NCBI GenBank assembly: GCA_900770415.1
Contig: CAAGKN010000003.1
Location: 1-64,000 of the forward strand
Reading direction: 5' to 3'
Length of the DNA: 64,000 nt
DNA from: Clostridia bacterium
GTDB lineage: Bacteria; Bacillota; Clostridia; TANB77; CAG-508
Shown here: positions 26,024-34,568 of the stretch, in pieces
Layout: the number at the start of each line of letters is the position of its first letter
Numbering within the stretch: position 1 is the first letter of the stretch
Translations under genes and position numbers: made by a program
Notes under the pieces: generated by a model
What the model saw: only the letters and a program-made list of their open reading frames with translations
What the model was told of the DNA's origin: nothing
Databases searched by the model: none

Positions 26024-27754
26024 TTATCTAGTTTTATCACTATTTACTTCTTGCTCCACATATCTTTGTTCTAATTCTTCTGGTGTTATCATTCTCCATT
26101 CTTTAACATTAAATGGTCCACCTGGTAATAATCTAACATCGCCTATTACCGCAAGACTTACAAATGATAAATTCATGTATGGATCTATCCCCTCTTTTGC
26201 TTGTGCATTTTCCTTTAATTCTTCCATTTTTTTAATTACAGTATTCGGATTTTCATCTGTCATCAATCCTGCTATTGGTAATGCTAAACTTGCTTTTACT
26301 TCTCCATTTTCTACATATATTTTTCCACCTTGCATTTTAGCAATTTCATTTGCTGCTTTTGCTATATCTTCGTCATTTGTTCCTGCAAGTATCATATAAT
26401 GTGAATCATGTGCAACTGTTGTACCAACAGCTCCTTTTTTCAATCCCATACCTTTTAAATATGCAGTTCCTATATGCATTGTTCCTTTATGTGATTCTAT
26501 TACAACTGCTTTTATGATATCATTTTTTAAATCATAATCTTTCGCTACACCTGCATCTGTTGTTATAATCTCTCCTGGAACCAATCCAATTACTTGTTTT
26601 GCTTGACCTTTGCAACTAATGTCTTCTGCTGTAACTTCTCTCATGTTTATTGAATTTCTTACTCTTCCCTCTAGTCCTTCTTCCACTTCATTTTTAGGCC
26701 ACTCTTTTAATCTTTCACTTGTCATTTCTTCTCCGTTTTTATATACAGAATTTATTTCTACTGATTTTATATCATCTAAAACAGCTAAATCTGCTTGTCT
26801 ACCAACTTCTATTTTTCCTAAACTTTCTAATCCAAAGTACTCTGCAGCATTTTTTGTTGCTGTAATATATACATCTTCTGGTTTTACTCCTAAACTTATT
26901 GCTTTTCTTATAATAGAATCAATATGGCCTTCATTTTTTAATTCTTCTGGATGTTTGTCATCTGTTGAAAACATACAGCAATCTCTGTATTCTGGCATAT
27001 TCATTAATTTTGCTAATGCCTCTAGATTCTTTGCTGCTGTTCCTTGTCTTATCATAATGTAAAATTCTTGACCTAACTCTTTTGCTACATTTATTTTCTC
27101 TATTGCTTCTTCAATTGTACTACATTCGTGGTCTGATTCTATTCCTGCTGAGATATATTTTTTTAGATCTTCGCCTGTTAAACCAGGCGCATGTCCATCT
27201 ACTCTTTTTCCCAATTTTTTTGCTATTTCTATTTTTGCTAAAACTTCTGGATTTTTAAATATAACTCCTGGGAAATTCATCATTTCTGCTAATCCTAATA
27301 TTCTATCTGGGTCTAAGTCAAAGCATTTTTTTGTTGCTTCACTATCCAAATTTGCAAACGATTCATCAAACTCTGTTGCTGGCACACAAGATGAAACCAT
27401 TGCATATACAGATATAGGTAAGTTTTTAGTCTTTTCTAACATATATTTTATTCCATCTATTCCACATACATTTGCTATTTCGTGTGGATCTGTAACTACT
27501 GCTGTTGTTCCATGTATACTTGCTATTTTTGCAAAATCTTCTGGTGAAATTACAGAACTCTCCAAGTGTATATGACCATCTATAAATCCTGGTGTTATGT
27601 ACTTATCTGTTAAATCTTTCTCTTCCTTTCCAGAAAAATTCCCATTTATTCCAATAATTTTGCCATCCTTTATTGCTATATCTCCTTCTACAAATTCTCT
27701 TTTGTCCGCATCTAAATATTTTGCATTTCTTAATACTAAATCTACCTTTTGCAT
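26024..27754 (-). CDS. ade: adenine deaminase
   Basis: 576 residues, the normal length for bacterial adenine deaminase, which converts adenine to hypoxanthine and ammonia in purine salvage. An amidohydrolase barrel binds the metals (GHIHLESS, TTAVVTDPHEIANVCG, RVDGHAPGL, FSTDDKHPEEL), and the C-terminal domain has VAHDSHYMILAGTND and LPGGPFNVKEWRMITPEE. Preceded by a poor intergenic region without a visible purine riboswitch. Confidence 0.95.
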   Translation of the reverse strand: MQKVDLVLRNAKYLDADKREFVEGDIAIKDGKIIGINGNFSGKEEKDLTDKYITPGFIDGHIHLESSVISPEDFAKIASIHGTTAVVTDPHEIANVCGIDGIKYMLEKTKNLPISVYAMVSSCVPATEFDESFANLDSEATKKCFDLDPDRILGLAEMMNFPGVIFKNPEVLAKIEIAKKLGKRVDGHAPGLTGEDLKKYISAGIESDHECSTIEEAIEKINVAKELGQEFYIMIRQGTAAKNLEALAKLMNMPEYRDCCMFSTDDKHPEELKNEGHIDSIIRKAISLGVKPEDVYITATKNAAEYFGLESLGKIEVGRQADLAVLDDIKSVEINSVYKNGEEMTSERLKEWPKNEVEEGLEGRVRNSINMREVTAEDISCKGQAKQVIGLVPGEIITTDAGVAKDYDLKNDIIKAVVIESHKGTMHIGTAYLKGMGLKKGAVGTTVAHDSHYMILAGTNDEDIAKAANEIAKMQGGKIYVENGEVKASLALPIAGLMTDENPNTVIKKMEELKENAQAKEGIDPYMNLSFVSLAVIGDVRLLPGGPFNVKEWRMITPEELEQRYVEQEVNSDKTR

Positions 27755-27896
27755 AATATCCCTCTTTTTTTTTATTTTTTCAACTCTTTGATTATATCAG
27801 ATTTTATGTAAATTGTAAACTTTTATCTTAATTTTCTTATATCACAAAATATATTGCTTTCATATAATGTATTATGTATACTATGGTGGTGAAGTT

Positions 27897-28535
27897 ATGA
27901 TTTTAAATTGCATTGTTCTCGCTCTTTCTGTAAGCATTGATTCTTTTGGTATTGGAATCACTTATGGAATAAAAAATACTAAAATTACTAATTGGTCGAA
28001 ATTAATTTTATTTACTATTTCATTAATAGTTACAATTATCTCTATAAACTTTGGAAAAGTTATATCTAGAATATTTTCTCCTTTTTTTGCTAATCTTTTA
28101 GGTTGCTTAATATTAGTTGCAATGGGAATTGTTTTTGTCTTTCAAAGTTTAAGCAAAAATGGAAGTACTAAAAAGTCTTTAAAAGGTCAGAAAAAATATA
28201 ACTTTTTTATAAAATGGCTTGGAATAACAATTCAAATAATTAAAGACCCAATTTCTTCTGATTTTGATAAATCAAATACTATAAATTCAAAAGAAGCATT
28301 ATATCTTGGAACAGCACTTTCACTTGATTCACTTTGTGTAGGTATTGGAAGTAGTATGTTAAATATAAGCTCATATTTATTTCCTTTACTTGTTGCTTTT
28401 TTTCAACTACTATTTATTTCTTTTGGAAATTTTACAGGTAAAGAATTGAAAAATTCTTTTAAAATAAATGATAATGTATGGTCATTTATTTCTGGAATAT
28501 TATTAATTTTAATCGGTTTACTTAAATTTTTGTAA
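27897..28535 (+). CDS. ytaF: sporulation membrane protein YtaF (MntP-like)
   Basis: 212 residues from the ATG at 27897, after GGTGGTGAAG; an in-frame start at 27867 lacks a site. Six hydrophobic segments with the repeated SVSIDSFGIGITYG and SLDSLCVGIGSSM motifs, the two Asp-containing halves of the MntP/YtaF superfamily. YtaF is made during sporulation in bacilli and clostridia; its transport role is unproven. Confidence 0.88.
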   Translation: MILNCIVLALSVSIDSFGIGITYGIKNTKITNWSKLILFTISLIVTIISINFGKVISRIFSPFFANLLGCLILVAMGIVFVFQSLSKNGSTKKSLKGQKKYNFFIKWLGITIQIIKDPISSDFDKSNTINSKEALYLGTALSLDSLCVGIGSSMLNISSYLFPLLVAFFQLLFISFGNFTGKELKNSFKINDNVWSFISGILLILIGLLKFL

Positions 28536-28542
28536 AAAACTC

Positions 28543-28571
28543 TTGCATTGCAAAAAAAAATGTGCTATTAT
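28543..28571 (+). promoter_or_regulatory. promoter of tRNA-Pro
   Basis: TTGCAT (28543-28548), 17 bases, TATTAT (28566-28571). Confidence 0.7.
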
Positions 28572-28598
28572 TTATAAGCACGTGATTTTTAAGTACTT

Positions 28599-28674
28599 CG
28601 GGGTGTAGCTCATTTGGTAGAGCGCGTGGTTTGGGACCATGAGGTAGCACGTTCGATTCGTGTCACCCCGACCA
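28599..28674 (+). tRNA. tRNA-Pro, anticodon TGG
   Basis: Acceptor CGGGGTG/CACCCCG, D-arm AGCTCATTTGGTAGAGC, anticodon stem CGTGG/CCATG around TTTGGGA (anticodon TGG), T-arm GTTCGATTC, encoded CCA. Confidence 0.97.
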
Positions 28675-28692
28675 CCTTTTAAAAAGGTAAAA

Positions 28693-28788
28693 CATAAAAA
28701 TAGCAAGTCATTCAAGACTTGCTTTTTCTTTTACCTATTCAATCTGATGGATTTTAATTGTTCCAAAATTCTCCGTCCCCTTTGGCAC
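28693..28788. repeat. 96-bp perfect repeat, copy 1 (tRNA terminator plus REP element)
   Basis: The segment contains the tRNA-Pro terminator (AGCAAGTC, ATTCAA, GACTTGCT, then a T-rich tail), a 30-base spacer and a REP-like element (TTCCAAAATTCTCCGTCCCC then TTTGGCAC). An identical 96 bases occur at 32497-32592 next to a REP-associated transposase gene. Here the terminator has a natural role, so this is likely the original copy. Confidence 0.9.
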
Positions 28789-28834
28789 TGGATTTTATAA
28801 AATAATCTTAGCATTAATTGTAAAACCTTTTATA

Positions 28835-29290
28835 TTATCCGTGGAATATTTCTTTAATTTTACTTATAATTTTTCTAAATAGAGATTCCTTATATTCTAC
28901 CATTGCAACTTGATTTGTAACAATTTTTCTTTTCTCTTGCTCTTGTATATTATTATTCCTATCTTGAAAAACATCAGTATTATATTTTGCTTTCTTTTCT
29001 TCTTCCAGTTTTCTATAATAATTATCCTTAAAAGCTTTTATTTTTTCTTTTTGTAATTCAGTTGAACCAAACTTTTCAAACAATCCAAATAATATATATT
29101 TTGTATCATCTAATAATTCTTGTTGTTCAAAAGTTTTAGAAGTATCATAATGAAACTCATAATCGTTATTACAATTCGCTGTTAAGAATTCTATATATTC
29201 TTTTGGGATTTTATTGTAATCTTCTTTTATTAAATTATTTAAAATAATTAAAACCTCTTTATATGCATTAGCATAATTTGTTTTTACCAT
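28835..29290 (-). CDS. hypothetical protein, partner of the subtilase-like gene
   Basis: 151 residues, soluble, mostly helical and highly charged, with a basic C-terminus (FRKIISKIKEIFHG). No family recognised. Its ATG begins one base after the stop of the upstream 775-residue gene, so the two are cotranscribed and probably act together. Confidence 0.65.
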   Translation of the reverse strand: MVKTNYANAYKEVLIILNNLIKEDYNKIPKEYIEFLTANCNNDYEFHYDTSKTFEQQELLDDTKYILFGLFEKFGSTELQKEKIKAFKDNYYRKLEEEKKAKYNTDVFQDRNNNIQEQEKRKIVTNQVAMVEYKESLFRKIISKIKEIFHG

Positions 29291-29291
29291 T

Positions 29292-31619
29292 TTACTCTTC
29301 TCCCTGAGTTTGTCCTTCTTTTATTTTTTCTTGTATTTTAACACCATTATCTAATACTTCAATAGCCTCTATAGCTTCTGCTGGATTAGAAGTAAAGTCA
29401 TCTTTAGTCTCCTGTCCTATTTGATTAAGTGTAAGATGTGTAGCATTTCCAATTTCATATTCACTAAATGGCAATTTTCTATCGTAAGTAATTCCATTTT
29501 CAACTACTGCCATTAATTCTTCTCTGCTTTTCCCTTCTCTTATTCCTTCTATTATTTTTTTTATATCAGCAGTTAATAATTCTTTTGTTATTGGTTTAAA
29601 TTCAGTTGATTTAGTATTTTCTATTGAATTACTAACGGCCTTTGTTAAAACACTTGAAATTACTGCTGACAAAGATGGGTCTTGAAGTATGTAACCTTTT
29701 AAGCTGTGTTCTCCATTTCCATAATGAAAATAATATCCTTCATCATAGTAAATTGGCCCACTCGCTTTAGCCTTCTCTCTTATGCTTTGTGACGCACTTA
29801 CATCCGGATCATTAACATCTCCAACTGATATACATGTTGATTCCACCTTTTTTTTATCAACAAATTCCCTGTTCATTTTTATATCTGTTGCATAGCAAAT
29901 TACACACATTTGAGATTGTATTTGACTTATTTCTTGTTCACTATATCCTAATTCATTCATTCTATTTTTTAAACATTCTTCTATTCTTAATGCACTTCCA
30001 GTTGCTCCACAATAAGTCATTAGATTAACATTTCTCATATTTCTCATAGCTTGTAAAACATCTATCTTTTTTCCATCATCTTCTATAAGTGGAAATAAAT
30101 ATTTTTTGGTAAATTCATCATCTAAGTTTTCTTTTCTTGAAATACCATTAGACATTTTCTTACCTTTTATTCCAACTTTTTCAGAAGGTTCTCCATACGC
30201 TACAGATAATATTTTTCCTTGAAAATCCTCTAATCCTATGCCTGAATTTTCATTATGATTAGTTCTTAATCTTAAAGCCTCCATTCCTTGATTTAAAGCT
30301 CCATTAATATCTTTTTCCCACATTGCAATAGCAATCATACTTACTAAACATGGACCATCTCTAAAAGGATTTTCAGATTGTTCTAATAATTTAAGACCAA
30401 ACTCATATTCATCACTTTGTGGTACTTTTTCATATAATCTATACATTATATTTTTATCTTGCTTATTTTGATTTTTTGTTTCTTCTTTGATCATTTCTAT
30501 CATACCTTTTTGATTCAAATATTTCTGTCCTTTTGAATTTATTAATGCTGTTTCTCTCATAACTTTAAAAAAATGTTCTTTAGTTATATTAGGATTTATT
30601 TGTCTTACTGCTGCGAATATGCTACCTAAAATAGTTGTTGGGAAACTTGCTCCACAAACACTACCATAATATTTATCTTGATCTTTATAGTCTTCTTGTA
30701 TTCCCGTCATACCTGTGCATGGAATTAAAATCTTATCATCTACATTTCCCATTACTTCAAGTTTATTCTCCATACCATTCCCGCTAATCTTACCACTTTT
30801 AATTGTACTAATAATCTCTTGTGCTATTTCATCTAGTTCTAGTCCTTCTCCATCATCGCTATATCTTCCCCATGCACAATTCTTCCAAAAATCAGCTGTA
30901 TCAAAATATTCACACTTTTTATCTCCATCTAATTCATTCAAACTATTTTGAATTATTTCTGCTTTTTGATTAAATGCTGGATTAATAAGTACATCTAACT
31001 TTATATTATGTTCTTTCATATATTTCAAAATATGTTCATAAGCTTCTTCACGTTTTACACCATTAAGTTGAAATAGATATAACTGAGATTCTGGAATCAC
31101 TCCACATTTATTTCCTGCTGCAAGGCACGCTGTTGTCTTTCCATGAAAATCATCTTCACTAAATTCTATTGAAGGATTAATAATTATTCCTTTTTCTTTA
31201 TCACGATAAATTATTATTTTTGTAACATCTCTGCCTTCAAATTCGTGTAGTCCATCTACCTTAAAATATGAATCAATTATTCCAATACTGGCTGTATTTT
31301 TTGACTCAATGTTATGAATGTCTTGCATTTTATTCGAAAATTTACCCTGTTCTATAATTTCTTCAATTCCTAAATCTCTTATTTGTTCTTCTGAAAAGGC
31401 TTCTTTAACAAATGTTAATCTTCTTAAATTTTGTTTTAATAAACTTATCTTAATTCCTTTTAAATCTCCAACATCAAATCCTATATTAAAAACTGAGCCA
31501 TCAGGTTCTTCACCACCTAGAAATTTGGACAGATATCTTGCAACTGCTTTTTCAAGCATTTTATCAGTAAATTCACCCTTTCCTCTAATTTCATGTCTCA
31601 ATTTTTCAATTTCATTCAT
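29292..31619 (-). CDS. large cytosolic protein with a subtilisin-like (S8) region
   Basis: 775 residues, no signal peptide. Three motifs in the right order resemble the subtilase triad: Asp in ASIGIIDSYF (about 115), His in DDFHGKTTACLAAG (about 160), and Ser in VCGASFPTTILGSIFAAV (about 325, compare GTSMAAPHVAG). The C-terminal 400 residues match nothing I know. An inactive or specialised intracellular protease is possible. It forms a two-gene unit with the 151-residue downstream protein. Ribosome binding site AAGGAG. Assignment to S8 rests on motifs alone. Confidence 0.55.
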   Translation of the reverse strand: MNEIEKLRHEIRGKGEFTDKMLEKAVARYLSKFLGGEEPDGSVFNIGFDVGDLKGIKISLLKQNLRRLTFVKEAFSEEQIRDLGIEEIIEQGKFSNKMQDIHNIESKNTASIGIIDSYFKVDGLHEFEGRDVTKIIIYRDKEKGIIINPSIEFSEDDFHGKTTACLAAGNKCGVIPESQLYLFQLNGVKREEAYEHILKYMKEHNIKLDVLINPAFNQKAEIIQNSLNELDGDKKCEYFDTADFWKNCAWGRYSDDGEGLELDEIAQEIISTIKSGKISGNGMENKLEVMGNVDDKILIPCTGMTGIQEDYKDQDKYYGSVCGASFPTTILGSIFAAVRQINPNITKEHFFKVMRETALINSKGQKYLNQKGMIEMIKEETKNQNKQDKNIMYRLYEKVPQSDEYEFGLKLLEQSENPFRDGPCLVSMIAIAMWEKDINGALNQGMEALRLRTNHNENSGIGLEDFQGKILSVAYGEPSEKVGIKGKKMSNGISRKENLDDEFTKKYLFPLIEDDGKKIDVLQAMRNMRNVNLMTYCGATGSALRIEECLKNRMNELGYSEQEISQIQSQMCVICYATDIKMNREFVDKKKVESTCISVGDVNDPDVSASQSIREKAKASGPIYYDEGYYFHYGNGEHSLKGYILQDPSLSAVISSVLTKAVSNSIENTKSTEFKPITKELLTADIKKIIEGIREGKSREELMAVVENGITYDRKLPFSEYEIGNATHLTLNQIGQETKDDFTSNPAEAIEAIEVLDNGVKIQEKIKEGQTQGEE

Positions 31620-31741
31620 AAATTTTTTTCTCCTTCATAGCTCATAACTGTTACTTTATAAATTGTATTTTTAAAAATTATTATATCATCATTATATCAT
31701 CAATTAAACAATATTACTATTTATTTTAATAATATTAGAAA

Positions 31742-32362
31742 TTATTCTAAATGAAATCTTATGTTTTTTAGTATTTTTACTAGTTCTCCTAATTCTGTCT
31801 TATTGCCTTTTAGCTCTTCTAATTTTAATTCTTTTACTTTTAAAAACTCCTTTACTAATTTGTTGCACACAACTCTTTTATCTTCTTCTATATCTATAAA
31901 TCTATATTCTTTAGTATTGGTAAAGTTGATTTTTTTATAATTTGAACATTCATATTCTTCTGCTTTATTACATACTCCAGCTTTTACTGGATTATCATAA
32001 ATATATTTGATGCAATTATGTAATTGTTCTTCGCTATATATTCCTTCTGCTTTGTATCTGTCACGAAATACATAGCCTGTCCTTTTGTATTTTTTATTAT
32101 AATATAACCCATATCTAGTGTTAAGGCAATGCATGTATTTACTTAGATTTTCTGTCGTTTTTGTTTCTATTAATACATGACTATGATTATTCATTATACA
32201 ATACGCTATTATTTTTACGCTGTATTTATCCTTTATTTCATACATGTTTTTTATATAGAATTTAATATCTATTTCATCTTCAAAAATATAACTTTTATTT
32301 ATTCCCTGTGACATAACATGAAAAAATGAAGTATCTAAATAATTTCTTGGATATCTAGGCAT
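31742..32362 (-). mobile_element. REP-associated tyrosine transposase (RAYT, Y1/HUH family)
   Basis: 206 residues. The N-terminus RNYLDTSFFHVMSQG and the HUH motif in NNHSHVLIET (about residues 59-63), followed by RTGYVFRDRYKAEGI and the helix YIYDNPVKAGV carrying the catalytic Tyr, identify a TnpA-REP/Y1 transposase. This single-strand transposase family mobilises or maintains short REP hairpins in the genome; three such elements lie nearby, two of them directly upstream. Ribosome binding site AAGGAGG. The protein looks intact. Confidence 0.9.
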
Positions 32363-32470
32363 AAGAACTCTGCCTCCTTAGAAAAAAATGATATAAACTT
32401 TAATATTTATATCATTTTTTCTTTAATTAATTTGTCGAATTTTATATTCTCTTATAAAAACTTTTAATTT

Positions 32471-32499
32471 GTGCCAAAATTCCCCGTCCCCTTTGGCAT
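32471..32499. repeat. REP-like element upstream of the RAYT gene
   Basis: TGCCAAA-ATTCCCCGTCCCC-TTTGGCA: an imperfect palindrome with 7-bp arms and a GTCCCC core. Related copies end the two 96-bp repeats (28761-28788 and 32565-32592), and a degenerate piece (CCTTTGGCATCACTTTGCA) follows at 32593. Confidence 0.85.
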
Positions 32500-32592
32500 A
32501 AAAATAGCAAGTCATTCAAGACTTGCTTTTTCTTTTACCTATTCAATCTGATGGATTTTAATTGTTCCAAAATTCTCCGTCCCCTTTGGCAC
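32497..32592. repeat. 96-bp perfect repeat, copy 2
   Basis: Base-for-base the same as 28693-28788 by my reading, including the tRNA-Pro terminator hairpin, although no tRNA precedes it here. It abuts the REP at 32471 and lies 135 bases upstream of the RAYT start. The 304-base gap 32363-32666 holds only these repeats and the transposase promoter region. Confidence 0.9.
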
Positions 32593-32666
32593 CCTTTGGC
32601 ATCACTTTGCATAAAAAAAGTTTAAGCCAGTCATTTGACTGGCTCATTTCCCCAATTAAGTTTTTC

Positions 32667-33098
32667 TCAAACTACTTGATAAATACTTCCCGAAAACGTT
32701 TCGAATGTCTCATCATCCAAAAAGCGAATTATTTTTCCGGTTCTAAATTTGTCTGTTGTTGCTCTAACATTGTGCCCTAGTGCAACAGCGCGCCTTGCTT
32801 CTTCAAGATTTAATATCGCTCCTGTAGAATTGTCAAAAAAATGAAGAAAGAATCTTTCCGCCTTTCTTTTATTGTCATCCATACCTTCAGCTTCAAATAT
32901 TCCGACTTCAGTATCTACAATGTATTTTCCATTAAATTCAAAAACTTCTGTTACGCCATTATATTCCTCAGTACTTTCTTTGTCCTTTGAAAAAATAACC
33001 CGTACATCTTTTTTGTTTTTTATTGCCCGATTTACTTTGATAATATCGATTGTGTGTTCTTTATTATCGATAATAAATTTTTTTATGTAGTACGACAT
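32667..33098 (-). CDS. hypothetical protein, probably acquired
   Basis: 143 residues, soluble, mixed alpha/beta. I do not recognise it. It has a good ribosome binding site (AAAGGAGTG). Codon use differs from the neighbours (GCG, CGC, AGG, GGG more frequent), and it contains two in-frame CGG codons (33027-33029, codon 24; 33000-33002, codon 33) which in conserved genes here occur only at frameshift sites. A +1 shift at the first would end translation after two more codons. It lies next to the RAYT/REP region, so a recent import is plausible. Confidence 0.6.
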   Translation of the reverse strand: MSYYIKKFIIDNKEHTIDIIKVNRAIKNKKDVRVIFSKDKESTEEYNGVTEVFEFNGKYIVDTEVGIFEAEGMDDNKRKAERFFLHFFDNSTGAILNLEEARRAVALGHNVRATTDKFRTGKIIRFLDDETFETFSGSIYQVV

Positions 33099-33209
33099 AA
33101 AAGTAGCACTCCTTTAATTATTAATCGATGAATGGGGAAAAAGTTCATCTACTTGTATTTTACAATGTTATGTAACCTCTGTCAAGTTTTATTATATTCC
33201 TTTTTCACT

Positions 33210-33521
33210 TTATCCACAATTTACCCTTTTGTATCTCCTGCAATCCACTTTTCCACTTAAATATGTTGACAATTTTTCACCGTTTATTAAATTTTCTTTT
33301 TGCATTTTGGTAAGGTTTTTTATTTGATATTCTAATTTACATGCTAATGACTTATCTTTACTCTTCCACGCTGTTTCTAATTTAATTGCATTATGCGATT
33401 TTGTATATTTTGCTCCGTTTTTGCTTTTTAATACATGCTCGTTTATTCTTTTTTCTAAATCATTCGTCATTCCTGTATATATTGAATTATCCAAACATCT
33501 TAACATATATGTATAATACAT
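33210..33521 (-). CDS. GIY-YIG nuclease domain protein (YhbQ/UPF0213 type)
   Basis: 103 residues, nearly all GIY-YIG: YYTYMLRCLDNSIYTGMT (residues 2-19) with the two Tyr pairs, the catalytic Arg in LEKRINEH and the Glu in KLETAWKS. Such single-domain proteins are related to homing endonucleases and UvrC; biological role unclear. Ribosome binding site ATAGGAG. Confidence 0.9.
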   Translation of the reverse strand: MYYTYMLRCLDNSIYTGMTNDLEKRINEHVLKSKNGAKYTKSHNAIKLETAWKSKDKSLACKLEYQIKNLTKMQKENLINGEKLSTYLSGKVDCRRYKRVNCG

Positions 33522-33611
33522 TTTTTCTCCTATACTTTTATTTTAAAAAAATTATATAGCTTTTTTATTTTTAAGCAAGTCTTTTTTATTTATAACTCAA
33601 AAATGACTAGC

Positions 33612-33875
33612 TTAATTGCTAGTCATAATATTTAAATCTTCTATTATGTACTCTGCTGTATCTGGCATTACAAATTTTTCTGTTAGGAATTCTAATACTT
33701 TATTTATTTTTTCTTTACTATCTGTTATATTTTCTATTCGTGTTGATTCTGGTTCGTAGTTCTTCATTTGTTTTACTATTTCTATTCCATATTTTTCATC
33801 TAATATTTGATAATACTTAATTGTTCCAGTAGTATGTTCATTTTTCATAACTGTACTGGCATAAAGCTTTTTCAT
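33612..33875 (-). CDS. small conserved protein, DUF6514-like
   Basis: 87 residues. The order YYQILDEKYGIEIVK, a Glu-rich middle, and LEFLTEKFVMPDTAEYIIED resembles the small DUF6514 proteins of Clostridia; the assignment is from memory of the pattern. Ribosome binding site AAAAGGAGG. It follows the folate ECF operon on the same strand about 100 bases downstream and may be cotranscribed. Confidence 0.5.
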   Translation of the reverse strand: MKKLYASTVMKNEHTTGTIKYYQILDEKYGIEIVKQMKNYEPESTRIENITDSKEKINKVLEFLTEKFVMPDTAEYIIEDLNIMTSN

Positions 33876-33980
33876 TTCTATCCTCCTTTTCCTTTGTATT
33901 GTCTTTTATTATATATTTGTTATTCCAAAATTACAAGAACTTTCGTGTACCAGCTTTCGACAATTATTGCACAATACATT

Positions 33981-34568
33981 TTATTGGTATCCTTTTGCTT
34001 TCAGTGAGTATTCTATTTCATTTATTCTTTCCATTATTGATACAAACAGCGGCTTAAATACTATATTCATATTTTTTACTATATTTATTGTATTTACTTT
34101 AAATCCTTTTACAAGTAAAACATATTTTATTCTTTCTAGCTCTTCTCTCAATATTGGAATAAAGCTAATTGCTATTGTAACTAACAGTCCTAAATCTTTT
34201 GGATTTATACCAAACAATTTTAATGGATGCGCTAAATCCTCCATAACTGTAGCAAATTCCATATATGAAAGCATTTTTGAAAATATGTATGTCATAACAC
34301 ACACCAAAATTAATTTAATTCCAATTGTTATAGCATAATTTATATTAACAACAAAAGCATTTATTATTGCTGTTATTAGTACAAATATGGATATCTTTAT
34401 TAGATTATCTATTAAACTCTTTAAATTAATTTTGTACGCAATTATTAAAGTAACATCTATTGTCAAAGCTGCAATTAATACTATATTGCTTTTTACAAAA
34501 AATATTAAAATTACATATACTAGAAAAAATATAAATTTAATTATATTAATTATGTGTTTTAATTTCAT
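33981..34568 (-). CDS. ecfT: ECF transporter transmembrane (T) component
   Basis: 195 residues, five or six membrane segments. The cytoplasmic coupling motifs of EcfT appear as EELERIKYVLLVKGFK and MERINEIEYSLKAKGYQ, where the small-residue-x-Gly/Arg helices contact the ATPases. Its ATG overlaps the ATPase stop by four bases (ATGA). Together with the upstream FolT and EcfA it forms a complete folate uptake system. Confidence 0.85.
   Translation of the reverse strand: MKLKHIINIIKFIFFLVYVILIFFVKSNIVLIAALTIDVTLIIAYKINLKSLIDNLIKISIFVLITAIINAFVVNINYAITIGIKLILVCVMTYIFSKMLSYMEFATVMEDLAHPLKLFGINPKDLGLLVTIAISFIPILREELERIKYVLLVKGFKVNTINIVKNMNIVFKPLFVSIMERINEIEYSLKAKGYQ

Noticed and set aside
27755..27896. 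Purine riboswitch before adenine deaminase
   Set aside because: The gap lacks the conserved loop sequences of the purine aptamer; only T/A-rich sequence is seen.
28543..28571. CRISPR array
   Set aside because: No regularly spaced direct repeats occur in the window; the only longer repeats are the two 96-bp copies and the REP elements.
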